Positions 34,651-47,335 of a stretch of 64,000 bases of DNA are shown piece after piece. The position numbers were made by a program, and so were the translations under genes. The DNA is from Styela clava (Eukaryota; Chordata; Ascidiacea; Stolidobranchia; Styelidae), in assembly GCF_964204865.1 (NCBI RefSeq), contig NC_135261.1, forward strand, positions 6,882,001 to 6,946,000, given 5' to 3'. Numbering within the stretch: the stretch's first letter is position 1; each line of letters starts with the position of its first letter. Below the pieces are notes generated by a model that did not search any database, had not been told where the DNA came from, and saw only the letters and a list, made by a program, of their open reading frames with translations.

Positions 34651-37600
34651 GGACAAAAATATTCTGACAAGCTCTTGTTCTGACACGTATGTGAGGCGAT
34701 TGGACGTCATTTCATCCAAAATACATCTAAATGTTTAGTCTAGTATTTGACTGAAGAGAAATAACGGTTATTTGAGACAACAGTAAATCTTTTTTCAATT
34801 GAGAAGCCCATCAGCTTTATTAATAAGCTTGTGGACGTTAGATCAAGATAAAGCGGCTCATCGCCATTACTTTTACTTGAAAGTAAACTACTCAGAGTAC
34901 ATATGTGTTTCGTTTGCAAGTCCCTTGCAATGGTGGTATGTTTAATTGACACGAAATGGACATACGGATCATTTTGTTATTATTATGTTTCTTCTTACAG
35001 TTGTTGTCAAAGAACCTTCCTTTTTTACTACTAGACCGAGTGCTTTACAATTTTCAGTGGTTAAAGTTTGTTGTTGTCGCTTGAAGGATATAACTTTTAT
35101 TTATTTCAAATTTCTGTGGACTCTATGAGAATCTTCTTTGTGTGTGGTGGTGTCGTCAAAATCAAAAGTTGAACACGTTTTTCACGATTACGCGATCGCG
35201 ATCGTTGCTATTTGGTAGCCAATCGAAGTGGTAAAGACTGTCGTACCGTACCCGTACTAATTCATTTTGGCCGCCGTGTCCATATATTCGAACATTGCTA
35301 TCTTGCTATAACAATTATGTATGGATGATCATTTATATTCTTTGGTTTCTGCCACATTGTTGCGATTTCGTTGTTTCTAATCAGCTACTTTGCATATTTT
35401 GGACTCCTTAATTTTGAACAAGGACATAATAATGTCTAGACTCTAGAGAATTCATAACAAATACCGTTAGAGAGCCAATTAGTCTACATCGTGAAACTCT
35501 AAAAATTGTCTAATTCGTTTCTTTCAGTCTATGTGTACGAAATATATGTTATAAACTTTCAAAAAATGTAGGCATTTTTACTCAAAATGTTACCAAAACG
35601 CCGTAACAATTGTGTCGTCTGTAAATTAATGCTGCGATGAACACGTGCATATTAATGCCAGCTTTATTGATACCACCATTTCAATGGCCATTTTATTGAC
35701 TTTTTGACTATAGAAAATCACCATGACCATACTGTAGTAAACTGAAAGATTAAATAAGTTCACAAAAACTTGTATAACATGTGTTAACTAGTGTTTACAA
35801 ATGCCTTCATAATACATCTATTCTTCTTGATTGACAAAAAAATTAATTATTAAACAATCATATTTATACCGATTTCGAATTACGACGCCACCACACGGCC
35901 TTTTAAAAGGTCGACCTGGGCAAGCGACCGCTCGAGATTCGGGAAACGGTGGACAGTAACCGTATTCCCAAACTTTTTTCCTCAATCCCTATTTTTGTAA
36001 AATCTAAAATTATAGATATTCGCGACCTCACAACAAAAAGTTTCGTTCAGCAGTCCCAGGAATCAGTAAACGTATATCGTCATCCTGGGGAATATTTCAA
36101 CCCTGCCGTCGTCATTATTACTGTGTTGTTATTCTCGCATCCGACGTGTCGCTGTTTTATTTCTTACGTGTCGTCATTCTATCTTTCGAGTTTTCTGGCG
36201 CCCCTCTAAGCTTTGGGAGATGTTTAGGATGGCATTTCATATTGTAGCGTTTTCACTTGTGATTTTGGTTAGCAATTAGGTAGTTTCGTCCATAGCGTTT
36301 TTTTTTAACTCTATTTCGAATTGTTCGATATAACATATGATATTTGCATGTCTACAGCTCTTTATTATCAATCTGAAAATACAACCAAATACTTAAATCA
36401 AATCAACAGAACAGAAAGGACACAATGAAAATAACGAACGACAAGCATCACGAAGCAAGAAAAATAATATATACAAGAAAAATCCTGAAATCTGAGGACA
36501 GCCCTTGAAATCCGGTACATTCCAGCTAACCTCTGATCAGCCTACTGACTAGCATTAAAATATCTAAACGAGAATGGTCCAAAGTTGCTAGGTTGGCGGG
36601 CGCAATAACTTTTGAGGATGTCTCGCAGGCCGCAGTCGGAGAAAACCCAGAAGTCATCAAAACATCGCGTGTTTACTCACTTTAAATATATTTAGGAATC
36701 AGAGTTTACCACTCTGATTAGTTTTTTAAGGAAGTTATATAAAGCCTTCAGTTATTTTGAAATTGCTTCCCGAGTAATATCGTGGTATTTCCGGTATCTT
36801 TTCTCGTGTTTGGTTTTGTAATGTCGCTTAAAGTTATGTTATTTCGTGACAGATATTACTTGAAAACACACCAGACAGTGTGGTTTAACGTTGTTGTGGG
36901 TAAGGAAATACCTTTCCTCTCAGTTTACCTCGATCACTTTTTTTCTACACTCACTGTATGAAGAATTGTCATATTTGAAAAAATGTATTACGTGTAGCGT
37001 GAGCAGGCCTAGTGCTGCCGTCAAAGAACAACCAAGTCTGTTTAAGTTCGGACCCAGTTATAAAAAAAAAATGGATCGCGCGGCGCTAAATCAACAGTGC
37101 GGTTCGTGACTGCGGTCGCATGGCCAACGCTTGAAAATAGAGAAGTATTTTGGCTAAAATAAAGGCACAAAACGTCTCTTCAAATGAGGAGTTACTTGAC
37201 GCAAGCTCATCTCATCGGCTTGGTCTTGTCTGCACAAAACAATTCATTCTCCTTGTACCGATCACAGGACGTCATTCACATATTGGCACCGTCTTGACGT
37301 TTATAGATACAACATTGAAATTCCGTTATTTTAACAAACATCAATTCCGACATCGGGATTTGGAAAAGAACCATTTCCAGTTGAAATAGTATGAACCCCG
37401 GTTAATTAATTGATGCATGAAGACAATAGAAAGTGTCGCGGACTATAGCGTTCGCGTTTATATTGTTTGTATATTTAACAGATAACATTACTAAAGAACT
37501 GAAAACACGACCGGCCGCCAGCGCAGCGACTGGAGAAAAGAGATCGAAAGACAGTTTTTTTCTCTCACGTGTAGTTAGTGGTCAGAGTCCAGATCCGACG

Positions 37601-37699
37601 AAACAGCATTGAATAAGGTTCAACATAACAGTTTATGAACATAAAAATATGAATATACAAAAAATATAATCGAGGACGATATGGTCCGCAACAGAGCCC

Positions 37700-38545
37700 T
37701 TTCCTTGTTCAGAGCAGAGCAGCCCCGGCTATAATTCAAAGCAAAATTTCCGTTTCTGGAGCTTGATACCCCCAACCCTATTTCTTCCCATGTTACAGGA
37801 TTTGCTGTACATGTAGTATTTTTTCAAAGAAAAAATTGATCAACATTTACATGCAGAATGCAAAAAATTTTCTTCAGCTTTTCTCATGTCGTGGATATCT
37901 CAAGCGGTTAGACGTTTGACACGAAGCCCCATTCGAACATTATGTTTTTCTTTCGGCATTCACATCCGCAAGGAGTCTGAAATTTGAAAGATAAGATACC
38001 TTTAAGAACTTTCATTTACGATATAAATATCACGATATTTCTTACCATCAGATTACTTTTTATTCTTGATGAATTCATTGTAAAGTCTTTGATATTTCTT
38101 AATCAACATTTCAATCAAGTAAACCGTTTTGTCACCTCTAGTATTGTGTTATATTGAGTCACGTGGGACCCTATAGTTTCACCCAGGATTTTGCTATTGT
38201 CCAAAATATTGTGCTTTTATTTTTTCAAAATGCTGAAACTTGAAACTAATACTGCTAATTGAGCAACGAGAATCTAGAATTAGATATTACATCAGGCCAA
38301 CCCGTAATATTGACGACAAAGCCTATGCTCTGTTACGGCTTTAGAGGTGTACATGTTTGAATTGCAATGGGACTTGATTTGTGATTTTTATTTTAAAGTT
38401 TTTGCACGATAAGATAATGGATTTTCGTGTAAATACCCTACCATACCGCTTTGTGTACATATTTGAATAGGATAGGTTTGGATTTATATATTTATTCGAG
38501 GGAAAGGGAAATGGCAACACAGTGTAATCATACGGCGCCAGTTAT
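37700..38545. repeat. Left arm of large inverted duplication (partner 43870-44720)
   Basis: This arm is a diverged reverse complement of 43870-44720, including the terminal exon of the cysteine-rich gene, the atataaatatcacgat-type segment after it and a SINE tail (around cagtgtaatcatacggcgcc). The right arm carries an extra foldback MITE at 44063-44172 that is absent here, so that insertion came after the duplication, or was lost here. Confidence 0.75.
37908..37976 (-). pseudogene. Duplicated terminal exon of the cysteine-rich secreted gene
   Basis: Minus-strand translation from the acceptor at 37977-37979 gives TPCGCECRKKNIMFEWGFVS followed by two residues and a stop, the same peptide as exon 5 of the gene at 41434-44531. 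Only this terminal exon is recognisable in the arm; no upstream exons precede it (at higher coordinates on the minus strand) in matching order. It is therefore probably a non-functional by-product of the inverted duplication, though it retains its splice acceptor and open frame. Confidence 0.75.
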
Positions 38546-38559
38546 ATGTTTCAGGCTTC

Positions 38560-39095
38560 GGTTCAGGCTTCGCCACTCTCATCAGGTTTCGATTCTCATA
38601 TATGCATCCCTGCACAGATTCACACTTTAAATGCATTATAACATTTTTTAAACCTTCCGTTCATCGGTACGCTTTACAAAATATAGATCGCTCGTTTACC
38701 CCCAAAATTGCGTGTTGTGATTGGACAAAATAAGTTGTGTAAAATTCGAAAGTGAACTTGGTAGTTAGTGTAGTTGTAGTTAAAGCTTGGGATGAAAATG
38801 TGACTTCCTGAGAAGTTCTTCAAACTATTATCACCAGGCGATAATTTTTTTAGGGCGGTTATGGAGTGAATATCCGTATACCTAATGTACCTCTTGAAAA
38901 GTGGAAGTGTACCACTGGAGGTACATGTACCCTAGTTTGGGAACCCTTGCTTTAAAAAGTCAATCTAGTAACGATTTGAACCATTTAGTATTCGTGGAAT
39001 AAGAATTTACGATTATGTGTTTTGATTCTCTCGACGATAATTCTGACTCATATCCCTCGAACCATCTGCATGAACCATCTAAATTTCGTATGAAA
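38560..39095. repeat. Left arm of a 2.2-kb palindrome
   Basis: Nearly the full arm matches the reverse complement of 40262-40805, from cttcgccactctcatcagg, through caccaggcgataat and gtaccactggaggtacatgt, to attctgactcatatcc. I estimate roughly nine in ten positions identical. A hAT-type end motif (accctagtttgggaaccctt) lies inside. Adjoining 39100-39250 is a copy of the (GTT)n-family 3' end. Confidence 0.8.
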
Positions 39096-40261
39096 TCTGA
39101 TATTTCGTCCAAGATTTCGCTGTAATATTTTATCCATGGGAACACTGGCTGTCTGGTTTGATTCTTGCTACGCAAAACTCGGAATTTTTCTGAGGGTAGC
39201 GGTAGCGTCAAAGACTGCTTCGCTCTGTGTAATGTGTTCATATATTTGAGCATTGCTTTGTTGTAAATGTAATTGTAATTTGATAATTTTTGCCCGGAGT
39301 AATTGTGATGTAATTGAAAAATTTAAGAGAGTAATTGTAATGGTAATTGTAATTGAACTGAATTACTGTAATTGATCCAACTCTGCATCGAGTATTCAAT
39401 GAAGCTTCAAAAATCATTTTGAATAATCTTTTCTTAACATTTAATTAATATATATTTATTGTTTAATATATAACAATTCTAACAAGGTTTGATTTCTTAT
39501 AATTTTTTATATCTCTTCATAGGCTGTTTGATTTTCTAAATTATGAATTCTCTATTTTGTATTTGTAAAGTTAAGATATAATTATACCATTTTGAGATTT
39601 TTTTCTTTCTCGTGCGAAGGAACTGATTTAAAATGTATAAACAGACGAATATTTCACAAATTCTGGGTCAGACAGAGTTCAGAGTAAAATGCGAATTTCT
39701 ACTTAAAAACAAGTATCCAGAACTGAATACAAATGTTTTTTGCGGTGATTTTCCCTTGGGCTATAACAAGAATTTTCCAACATTTCTCACTTTTAGATGA
39801 TTTGAAGTTTTACCGCGTATTGACCGTATAAATGGATAACGATTGTTTATCACATCTGTCAAAATACAATCAAGATCAAAGTATATCTCGTGCATTCTGA
39901 CACAATAATGCCTAAAAAAAGTTATTTTTACTAAATACTTTAAATAAAACCTAAAAGAGTCGACATCTGGTTTTGAACTTGTGAGGCACGAAGTCTCACA
40001 GAAAAGTCATTAGTAGCAATAAATCACATTTATCAAAATTTGAATTAGACAATGCGACTTTTCACTGAAGAATGACTTTCAATGGCGCATGAAAGCGCAA
40101 TAAGTCAATGAAGAATGGAAAATATAGAATATTTTAACTAGCTTACATCACATTCTTATACTTATTCTTTGTGACAGCAAAGCCGATAAGATGGCTTGAT
40201 TGCAGTCTTCTTCTCCTTCTACTAGTCCATGTCGGCAATAAAAATGATTGACCAAATTATT

Positions 40262-40805
40262 TTTGTCAGATTTCATGCAAATCTGATATAGATGGTTCGA
40301 CGGATATGAGTCAGAATTATCGTCGAGACGATCAAAACGCATAATCGTAAATTCTTATTCCACGAATACTAAATGGTTTAAATCGTTACTAGATTGACTT
40401 TTTGAAGCAAGGGTTCTCAAACTAGGGTACATGTACCTCCAGTGGTACATTTCGACTTTTCGAAAGGTACATTAGGTATACGGATATTCTCGCCATAACC
40501 GCCCTAGAAAAATTTATCGCCTGGTGATAATACTTTGAAAAACTTTTCAAGAAGTCACATTTTCACCCCAAGCTTCAACTACAACTACACTAACTACCAA
40601 ATTTACTTTCGAATTTTACGCAACTTATTTTGTCCAATCACAGCACGCAATTTTGGGGGTAAATGAGAGATTTATATTTTGTAAAGCGTATCGATGAACG
40701 GAAGGTTAAGAAAATGTTATAAAGCATTTGAAGTGTGGATCTGTGCAGGGGTGCATATATGAGAATCGAAACCTGATGAGAGTGGCGAAGCCTGAACCGA
40801 GACCT
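40262..40805. repeat. Right arm of a 2.2-kb palindrome
   Basis: This is the inverse partner of 38560-39095. The roughly 1.17-kb spacer between the arms (39096-40261) is AT-rich with no recognised gene. Both arms encode, reading from spacer outward, a short open tail ending STNTKWFKSLLD and a stop; I could not link it to any family. Confidence 0.8.
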
Positions 40806-41433
40806 TGGCATGAAATTTTTTGAAAGGTCTTGAAGTTTTCATCACGCAAAATAGATTCCGAGATGTTGTTTTGGTTAACCGTGCCACAGCAGTTGCTCGG
40901 GCATCGGAATTAATGGAATAAAGTATAAACAGTTATCGAGAATTACCTCGACCTATTGTCACTCTTCGAGTACTTCGGGTTACTTCGTTGATGTTGCACG
41001 CAATCTTTGGAAAGTGAGTCATGATTTCTGACAATGCCCAGAAAGGTTTTCGGTAATTGTATAGTTGCACGTCTATAGCTGTAAACATTTTATCTTTTTA
41101 TCATTTTTCTGGTTATCCTGTGTATTTAGTGAATTAAAATCTACATTTCTGCATATATTTAATCGTATCAACGATTATAGTGGTTTGGTAGTCAGTATAA
41201 GACATTCCACGAAATACTCGAATGTGCAAAAACAAGAACTAGAATTTCGAACCGCAATACTTGTTTGCTCCTCTGATTGGCTAACGATAAAATGGCACGT
41301 CTGTATACTTATACTATATAAATGAGAAGCCAATGATCTACATCCTTATGAAGCTGCAACACGGAGAAGTGAATTGTCCATACATTTGCGATTTTTGTTC
41401 AAGAAAGGAAAGAAACTTCGAATCACAATCGAG

Positions 41434-44400
41434 ATGAAGATATTGTTGCTATCTCTTTTGTTTTGTCAGTTCGTATATGGATTCGCTCGAAAAGAGTTCA
41501 ATTCGATGGAATTCAAGGCAATGTTTGACAAAAAGGTATAAGTTGAAATAACAAAGTTTGAAATAATTACAGAGTTTCATCGTGCACGAATCGATACCAA
41601 AAAATTCTAGTTTTCTACTAATTTTCTGTTTGAAAATCTATAGACATTTTCATGTGTCTCAAAAATGTCGTGCCCCGTTCTCCAATTGGTCCATTTTGTC
41701 TTGTTTCCATTTTTGACTAGCTCCAATTTTACACTTATTGGTTTCCAAAATTATTCAGCTTCAACTTTCCATTTATAAATAAATACCTTAACATATTTAC
41801 TATAAAATTTTAAATTGCTTTGTTAAAATTTCAATCATATTTTTTCAGGTGAACGAAGAAGAAATCAATAAGTTTACTTTTCCGGAAGAGGATGGATATG
41901 TTGCCGGAAAACACAATTCTTGTGGCAGACTCAAGTAATGAAAATTTAATCATTTATTTTTAAACAACCTTTAATTTGAATCACTTATATGGAGCGTATT
42001 GCTTTAAACTGGCGCACTCTTATTAGAATTTTATATTCTACTGACTACAAAGTTCATTAACTTATGAAGAGTATATTTAATCAATTTCATCTGAATAATT
42101 GTATTGGGATTGTATATGAAAGGTAGCTGAACGTATCTTGACAAGACAAAATCAAATCAACATTAATAAACGGAAAAATTCGTTCCTGTATTGTGTGCGT
42201 TGTTTCCACAAATCAACGAACAAATTGATTATTGCACCGCCATTTTGTTTTGTGTATTGATAACTACTATTATGGCGTTTATACACCACGTTCTTTTTTA
42301 GGCTTTTCTCGGGCCCTGAGGACAGATGCTTCGCAAGTAAAGGCGATACATCAGGATCTCCAAACGCTTGTGATGACCAAAAATGCACACAGAAATCTGT
42401 TTACGGCTCAACCAAATGCAGATCCCACGTCAGGCTACGCCAGCCTTACAGACACACTGGTTTAGAGTGCACGTAAGTACATGATATCGTTATGAAAATA
42501 AAAAATTAATATTTTTAGAAGTAAGCAATAGTATTAAGTAGCGATGTAAGTTTAGGATATTTTGTTTCCGAATCAGAATGTTTTGATTCGAATAATTCCG
42601 AATCTGATTCTATTTAGTGCAATTCCATATTGTTATTAATTTTATTCAAATTTGGAATGCCTACAAGCTAAATTATCATTAAATGATATTAATTCAATGG
42701 AAAACATACAAGGTTGAGAGAAACAATACATTCAATGGATGCATCAAATACCCAAGTTTTAAAATTACATTCTAGTAGTAGGATTTTCATTTCTTTCCTT
42801 GAGGAGTGGAATGCCGATAAGACCATGTTACAGTCCATGTCGGGCATGGGATTAGGTCACTAGTTATTTGTTTTGGATGCATAGACCTGATTTCCGACCG
42901 CCGATTGAATCACTCTATGAGGGCGAGGAGTCCAGCAATCGTTTTGTACAGAATTTTCAACGGGAATCGAACCTGCTGATCCTGTAGGGTGACCAGAAGT
43001 GCAGTGACAAGTGTGTTTCAATGTTATCTATGCTCGATGCACCAACCGCCAATCCACAAGTATACTCAGACATGAATGACAATTAATTACGATTTACCAG
43101 TGAAAATTACCCAATTCAACAAAATGCATGAGAACCTACAGCTAAAAAAATTCCATGAATGAATCTTGGCAGCATATAAAAAAAAAACGAAAGCTATCGT
43201 AATAACAGTATAGAAAAAGCAAGTCCATCCCTCTTCTATTGGGAATATTTTGTAACATTGTTTACTCTATACCGTTTATTATATTTAGTGTAGGCTAATC
43301 TGCCGAAAACTATAAAATTAATGTTCAAAGAGCAATAATTCATTGTTAAATTCATCACACACTGATGTGATTTTTACGTTCAGGTTTCACCAGAAAGCTT
43401 GTGAAAACCAGCATGATAATCGTGAAATGTATCCGGAGCCGGAAGAAGAAACTAAGGAGCGACACATGTATCCAGCCCCGGAGCCTGGCGATGCAAAAAG
43501 CATTGGTCCGAGACCCTGCCTCTGTCAAACCATTTGGTGCATGAATGACATATACACGATTTACGAGAAGGACGGTGATTGTTACAAGGGCAATGTTACT
43601 ATCAAGGTTAGTAAGCTGTGTAGTGTACTTCACATATATTGTGTGATGACTTCAAATGAGATAAAAAAAAAATATCTTTTACAACAATTTAACATAATGT
43701 TTGAACGTACATTTTAATATTAAATTAAATTGTGTAAACGAGAGAGAACTGCACAAATTCTTATGTGTGTGAAGATTGCAGGACTCTTCGTCGTCGTGAG
43801 GGGGTGTACGTAATCGCTGGTCGGTTGTGGATTCCTCCGCCATCAAGTCTATGAATCTAAAACAAATAACTGGCGCCATATAATTACACTGCGTTGTCAT
43901 TTCGCCCTACATCCGAATAAATATAAAAATCCAAACATATCCTATCCAAATGAAGACACAAAACAGAACTGCAGTGCCGGCATTTTACTTACACTAAAAC
44001 CCATTATCTTTTCGTGCGAAAAATTTCAAATCAGAATCACAAATCAACGTTTTACGTAATTGGGACCTGCAGATATATGTGCACCAAGATGGCGCACAAC
44101 CTGAACATAGTATGTGTACCAGGTTAGGGTTCATGTTGTGCGCCATCTTGGTGCACATACTTCGGGAGCGCCCTGAAATGGTGATTAAGAATTACCGAAG
44201 ACTTTACAATAAATTCATCAAGAACAAAAAGTAATCTGATGGTAAGAAAGATCGTGATATTTATATCGTAAATGAAAGTTCAGTCAGTCAGTAATCAGTA
44301 ATTTATTTTTTCACCATTCTAAAGCACACAATGTGAATACACAATACAAGAAATAGGAAATATGGTACTTTAGGGTGAAGGGAGGCGCGAGACACCAAGA

Positions 44401-44531
44401 CTGGTGATCGAGCAGCGACACCCATACGTTCTTACAAGTATATCTTATCTTTCAAATTTCAGACTCCTTGCGGATGTGAATGCCGAAAGAAAAACATCAT
44501 GTTCGAATGGGGCTTTGTGTCAAACGTCTAA
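41434..44531 (+). CDS. Cysteine-rich secreted protein, no recognised family
   Basis: Five exons (41434-41535, 41849-41934, 42302-42472, 43384-43606, 44463-44531) give 216 residues with unbroken phase. Residues 1-16 (KILLLSLLFCQFVYG) are a signal peptide. The middle is acidic (VNEEEINKFTFPEEDG), then come Cys-spaced segments: SGPEDRCF, NACDDQKC, TKCRS, GLEC. A Pro/Glu-rich linker (MYPEPEEETKERHMYPAPEP) is followed by a compact C-terminal module: CLCQTIWC, IYTIYEKDGDCYKGN, and TPCGCECRK from the last exon. The C-terminal module loosely resembles a von Willebrand type C tail, but I do not assign it. A paralogue on the opposite strand (60971-62453) keeps this module and its intron position and phase. 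The true exon 3 frame differs from the longest ATG-led ORF there. Introns hold two SINE copies and a foldback MITE. No membrane segment: probably extracellular. Confidence 0.75.
42780..43020 (-). mobile_element. tRNA-derived SINE in intron 3 of the cysteine-rich gene
   Basis: It is a reverse-orientation relative of the 18166-18560 SINE: gtccatgtcgggcatgggat, cgaggagtccagcaatcg and the reverse B-box gggaatcgaacc are all in the expected order. Confidence 0.7.
43770..43950 (+). mobile_element. tRNA-derived SINE, 3' half, in intron 4
   Basis: It carries the SINE body without a tRNA head: gattgcaggactcttcgtcg, ggtcggttgtggattcctcc, aaaacaaataactggc and the tail with ccgaataaatataaaaatcc. Its 3' part lies in the right arm of the large inverted duplication. 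Confidence 0.7.
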
Positions 44532-44720
44532 CCGCATGAGATATCCACGACATGAAAAAAGCTAAAGAAAATTTTGTGCATTCTTCCTGTAAATGTTGAT
44601 CAATTTTTTCTTTGATTAGATGCTACATGTCCAGCAAATCTTGTAACACGGAAAGATATAGGGTTAGGGTTGTCAAGCTCTAAAAACGGTGATATTGCTG
44701 TGGATTATCGCTGGTAATAT
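43870..44720. repeat. Right arm of large inverted duplication (partner 37700-38545)
   Basis: It contains the last exon of the cysteine-rich gene, the flanking intron and 3' sequence. The reverse complement is at 37700-38545. The intervening 5.3 kb holds the smaller palindrome and exons 1-4 of the gene. Confidence 0.75.
44063..44172. mobile_element. Foldback MITE in intron 4 of the cysteine-rich gene
   Basis: Near-perfect inverted arms (gtgcaccaagatggcgcaca and its inverse) enclose gtgtaccaggttagggttca. The right end is cacatacttcgggagcgcc. Flanks cgtaattg and ctgaaatg agree at five of eight bases. The counterpart arm at 37700-38545 lacks it. Confidence 0.75.
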
Positions 44721-45305
44721 ATTATTATGCTGGTACAAACGCTCACCATCGCCCTGGTATTTACCAATCTTTTGCTCAAACATGGTGGAGAATTAATCCA
44801 CTGATACAACGTCTCATTGCTTATGGTTATGTCTTTTTATTTCCCTCATGCTCATGCATCAATTATTTAACCGAGGTTTCTGATGTGCAAGCTGGACTAG
44901 TAACGGCACGAGGGACCGTGGTTCATTCCTATATTAAGTTGCCTTTAACGGCGTCGTTGACAATAAGCTGTCGAAATCTACAACCAAATATTATACATGT
45001 TGGTGCATTTCTGTGCAAATGCTATTTTATTAGATTATACTGCGGACCTTGTCTTAGGTCTTTAGGTTCGAAGAGGATTGCAATCTCGATATGTAGTCAG
45101 TGTATTTGAACTTTACTTTTTGCAGTGTTAAATATTTATTTATTTTAGACTCGATTATAGACAATCATGACACAATTGATGAATATACCCAAGTGCATGA
45201 TGGCTAAAATTGCCGATTTTGTCCACTTTTCATCAATAATTCTTCTAGTTGCGTCTAATTTTGTTTATCCATTTTCTAAAAGCCGTAGACAAATATATTA
45301 TAAAC

Positions 45306-46492
45306 TTAGGCTGGTGAAGGCTGGATTCTGTAGGCTCCGTTTTTTGTTCCGTTTTTTTTTTTTTCATGAAGTTTACTCTCTGAAGTATCGACTTTTACTG
45401 GAAGTTCAACTACACACTCAGTTTGACCAACAGAAAGATTAGAACTTGTGACAGGTTGACTCACAGTCGAAACGATTGCACGCGATCGTACCGTTCTAAT
45501 TCTTGTGCGCCGACAGCAGTCAGGAGGTATTAGGAACGCAAAAAAAAGGAACAGACATGCCAAAGCACCTATACATCCAAAGGCACTGTAGACAATGGCT
45601 CGGGTACTCCCAATTCCAACTATGTATCCAATCGCCATAGCCGCTTGTATTGCGAACAAACCAAAACAAGCCCACGCCATTTGAGTTTCTTTTGAACATT
45701 TACAAGCTGAAACATGAAAAGTATGACAGATATTATAAGTTTACATTTTTTGAATTCTTGAATAAGATATTATATATTGGGGACTTTTTAAGATCTCTCA
45801 ACAATCGAATTCTCAATGCTTGCCTAAATGCATTGGCGAAAACTCTAGAAATAGTGGCGCTGTTTACCAGAAAAGTTTGTGAGAAAAGGGTGAACACAAA
45901 AGATTTCAGAGAAATTTTATATAAATATAAATATATGACTTCCTAGAAATTCATTCATTTTCAACTATATTCATACTGAAAATTGGAAAGCGGTTGGCTC
46001 TTGAGGCGACCAGGAAAGCGCTTTTTGTTTCAACCAAAAGAACATACTGAATAATGACAGCTCCATATCGTATCCATTAACATGAGTTCTACATAACTTG
46101 AATACTTCAGGTTCAGACATACGCATTCCCATTTAATTCGTATTCCTCGCTTGGTATATTTTGTTTAAGCGGTATTGTGTGGTTGACCTCATAATATTGC
46201 GACCGTGTATTTCTGACATGGTCATACTACGCCCGGTGGGCCAAGGTGGGTACGAAACTTCTTTTTTTCACTTTTGCTTTTGTAACACTGCAAATATACT
46301 TCATGAAATGTACATTTACGTCACACTAACACAGCCCACCAGTCTAGATAGGCAAATTTATTTATTTTTAGTCCAAAAACCTTGCCCTACCTTGGACTGT
46401 GTTGTATTTCTGTTTAACCCTATCCGCAGCATTTAATTCAAATTTGACTTTGAACTTAAAATATAAAACATCTTAAAAATTTACTTACTCAT
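45306..46492 (-). CDS. Small protein with two membrane segments
   Basis: On the minus strand, a four-base coding exon (46492-46489, ATGA followed by GTAAGT) joins exon 2 at 45706-45306 to give 134 residues. Residues 1-10 include CKC. Two hydrophobic helices follow: about 12-33 (AWACFGLFAIQAAMAIGYIV) and about 41-62 (VYSAFGCIGALACLFLFFAF). They are separated by a short loop (GIGSTRA) and followed by a Cys/Arg cluster PPDCCRRTRIRTVRSR and a Ser/Thr/Lys-rich tail ending YRIQPSPA. The helices resemble a membrane hairpin with both ends on one face. Without the short first exon, an in-frame ATG (45680-45678) gives the same protein 10 residues shorter. I do not recognise the family; tetraspan-like or MS4A-like origins cannot be excluded. 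Confidence 0.6.
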
Positions 46493-47109
46493 TTTTTGCA
46501 ATTGAATGCTTTTTTTTCTTTCTAGAGTTTTCTAAAGCTAATTCTGAAAACACACAAGAATGCTCGATTAAAAGTATAGAGAACTTTAAAAAATACCTTT
46601 TTGATTTGCCTATTGATTCTAAAGTAGGCTAATTGGTTAGATCACGGGGCACACGACCAAATGCGGCCCGCAAGAGAAAATTGTGCGGCCCGCGGAGAAG
46701 GGTCAATTTTAAATGGTGTGCGGCCCAAGAAACAAATTTTTGAATTAGTTTAATCTTGTAGGTGCGAGTAATTCCAATCCCTTTGCGTTGCAAAGCCTAT
46801 ACCTCAGTCCAATTTATTATCTAGGCTAAGGACGTTATAAAGGGCCTGACAGCTAGATTGTGCGATGCGTACAACGCATGTCATAAGATTCAAAACCAAA
46901 ATTTTGTGGTTGTAACTACTAGAAAGCTTATGTTGTATAAGCATGTATTACTACACTACGTAAACTTTCAAAAAAAAGTAAACCTAACGCTGTCGCCCAT
47001 ATGGGAAACGTTTGTATTTTAACTTAGCCTATACCTACTCAATGATTTCCGCTAGTAGTAAAAACCATCAGAATTTGACTATTTATATTTTTGCCATAGT
47101 GTAGGTCGT

Positions 47110-47335
47110 CTATGTATACAATCTGAGGTACTACCGTAGTATGTGTACCAGGTTAGGGCTATGCCATAATTCCATTCCATTTTTCTTGTTTTAGTTCTAT
47201 TACGAGTTCGGGGACTGTCTGTGTAAGCAAGTGAATATACGCCCTGCTCATAGGTTTTAGTACCTTTACACAACTTGAGATAAAGTAGGCGAACAAAATT
47301 AGTTACCTCAATATTGGTACACATACTTCTGGAAC
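47110..47335. mobile_element. Foldback MITE, long variant, reverse orientation
   Basis: It starts ggtactaccgtagtatgtg and ends ggtacacatacttctggaa. The interior is the inverse of the 33604-33810 copy (aacttgagataaagtaggcg and gaacaaaattagttacctc). The target duplication is uncertain. Confidence 0.7.

Larger units (their letters stand above)
31852..37690. other. Gene-poor repeat-bearing interval
   Basis: No exon chain was found on either strand. Recognisable contents are a TATTCGAATCGAATA-type repeat near 33020, a small hairpin element at 33300-33410, a foldback MITE at 33604-33810, a mariner-type relative from 34470 and a diverged copy of the (GTT)n-family 3' region at about 35040-35310. ORFs here lack domains and splice context. 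Confidence 0.5.

Noticed and set aside
35949-36209. 86-codon ORF with a hydrophobic C-terminus
   Set aside because: No homologue recognised, no splice signals and no second copy; lies in a repeat-rich interval.
38960-39253. 97-codon reverse ORF
   Set aside because: It spans the junction of the palindrome arm and the (GTT)n-family end, two unrelated repeats, so it is a chance fusion.
42232-42465. 77-codon ORF overlapping exon 3 of the cysteine-rich gene
   Set aside because: It is another frame; only the frame giving DRCF, NACDDQKC and GLEC continues in phase with exons 2 and 4.
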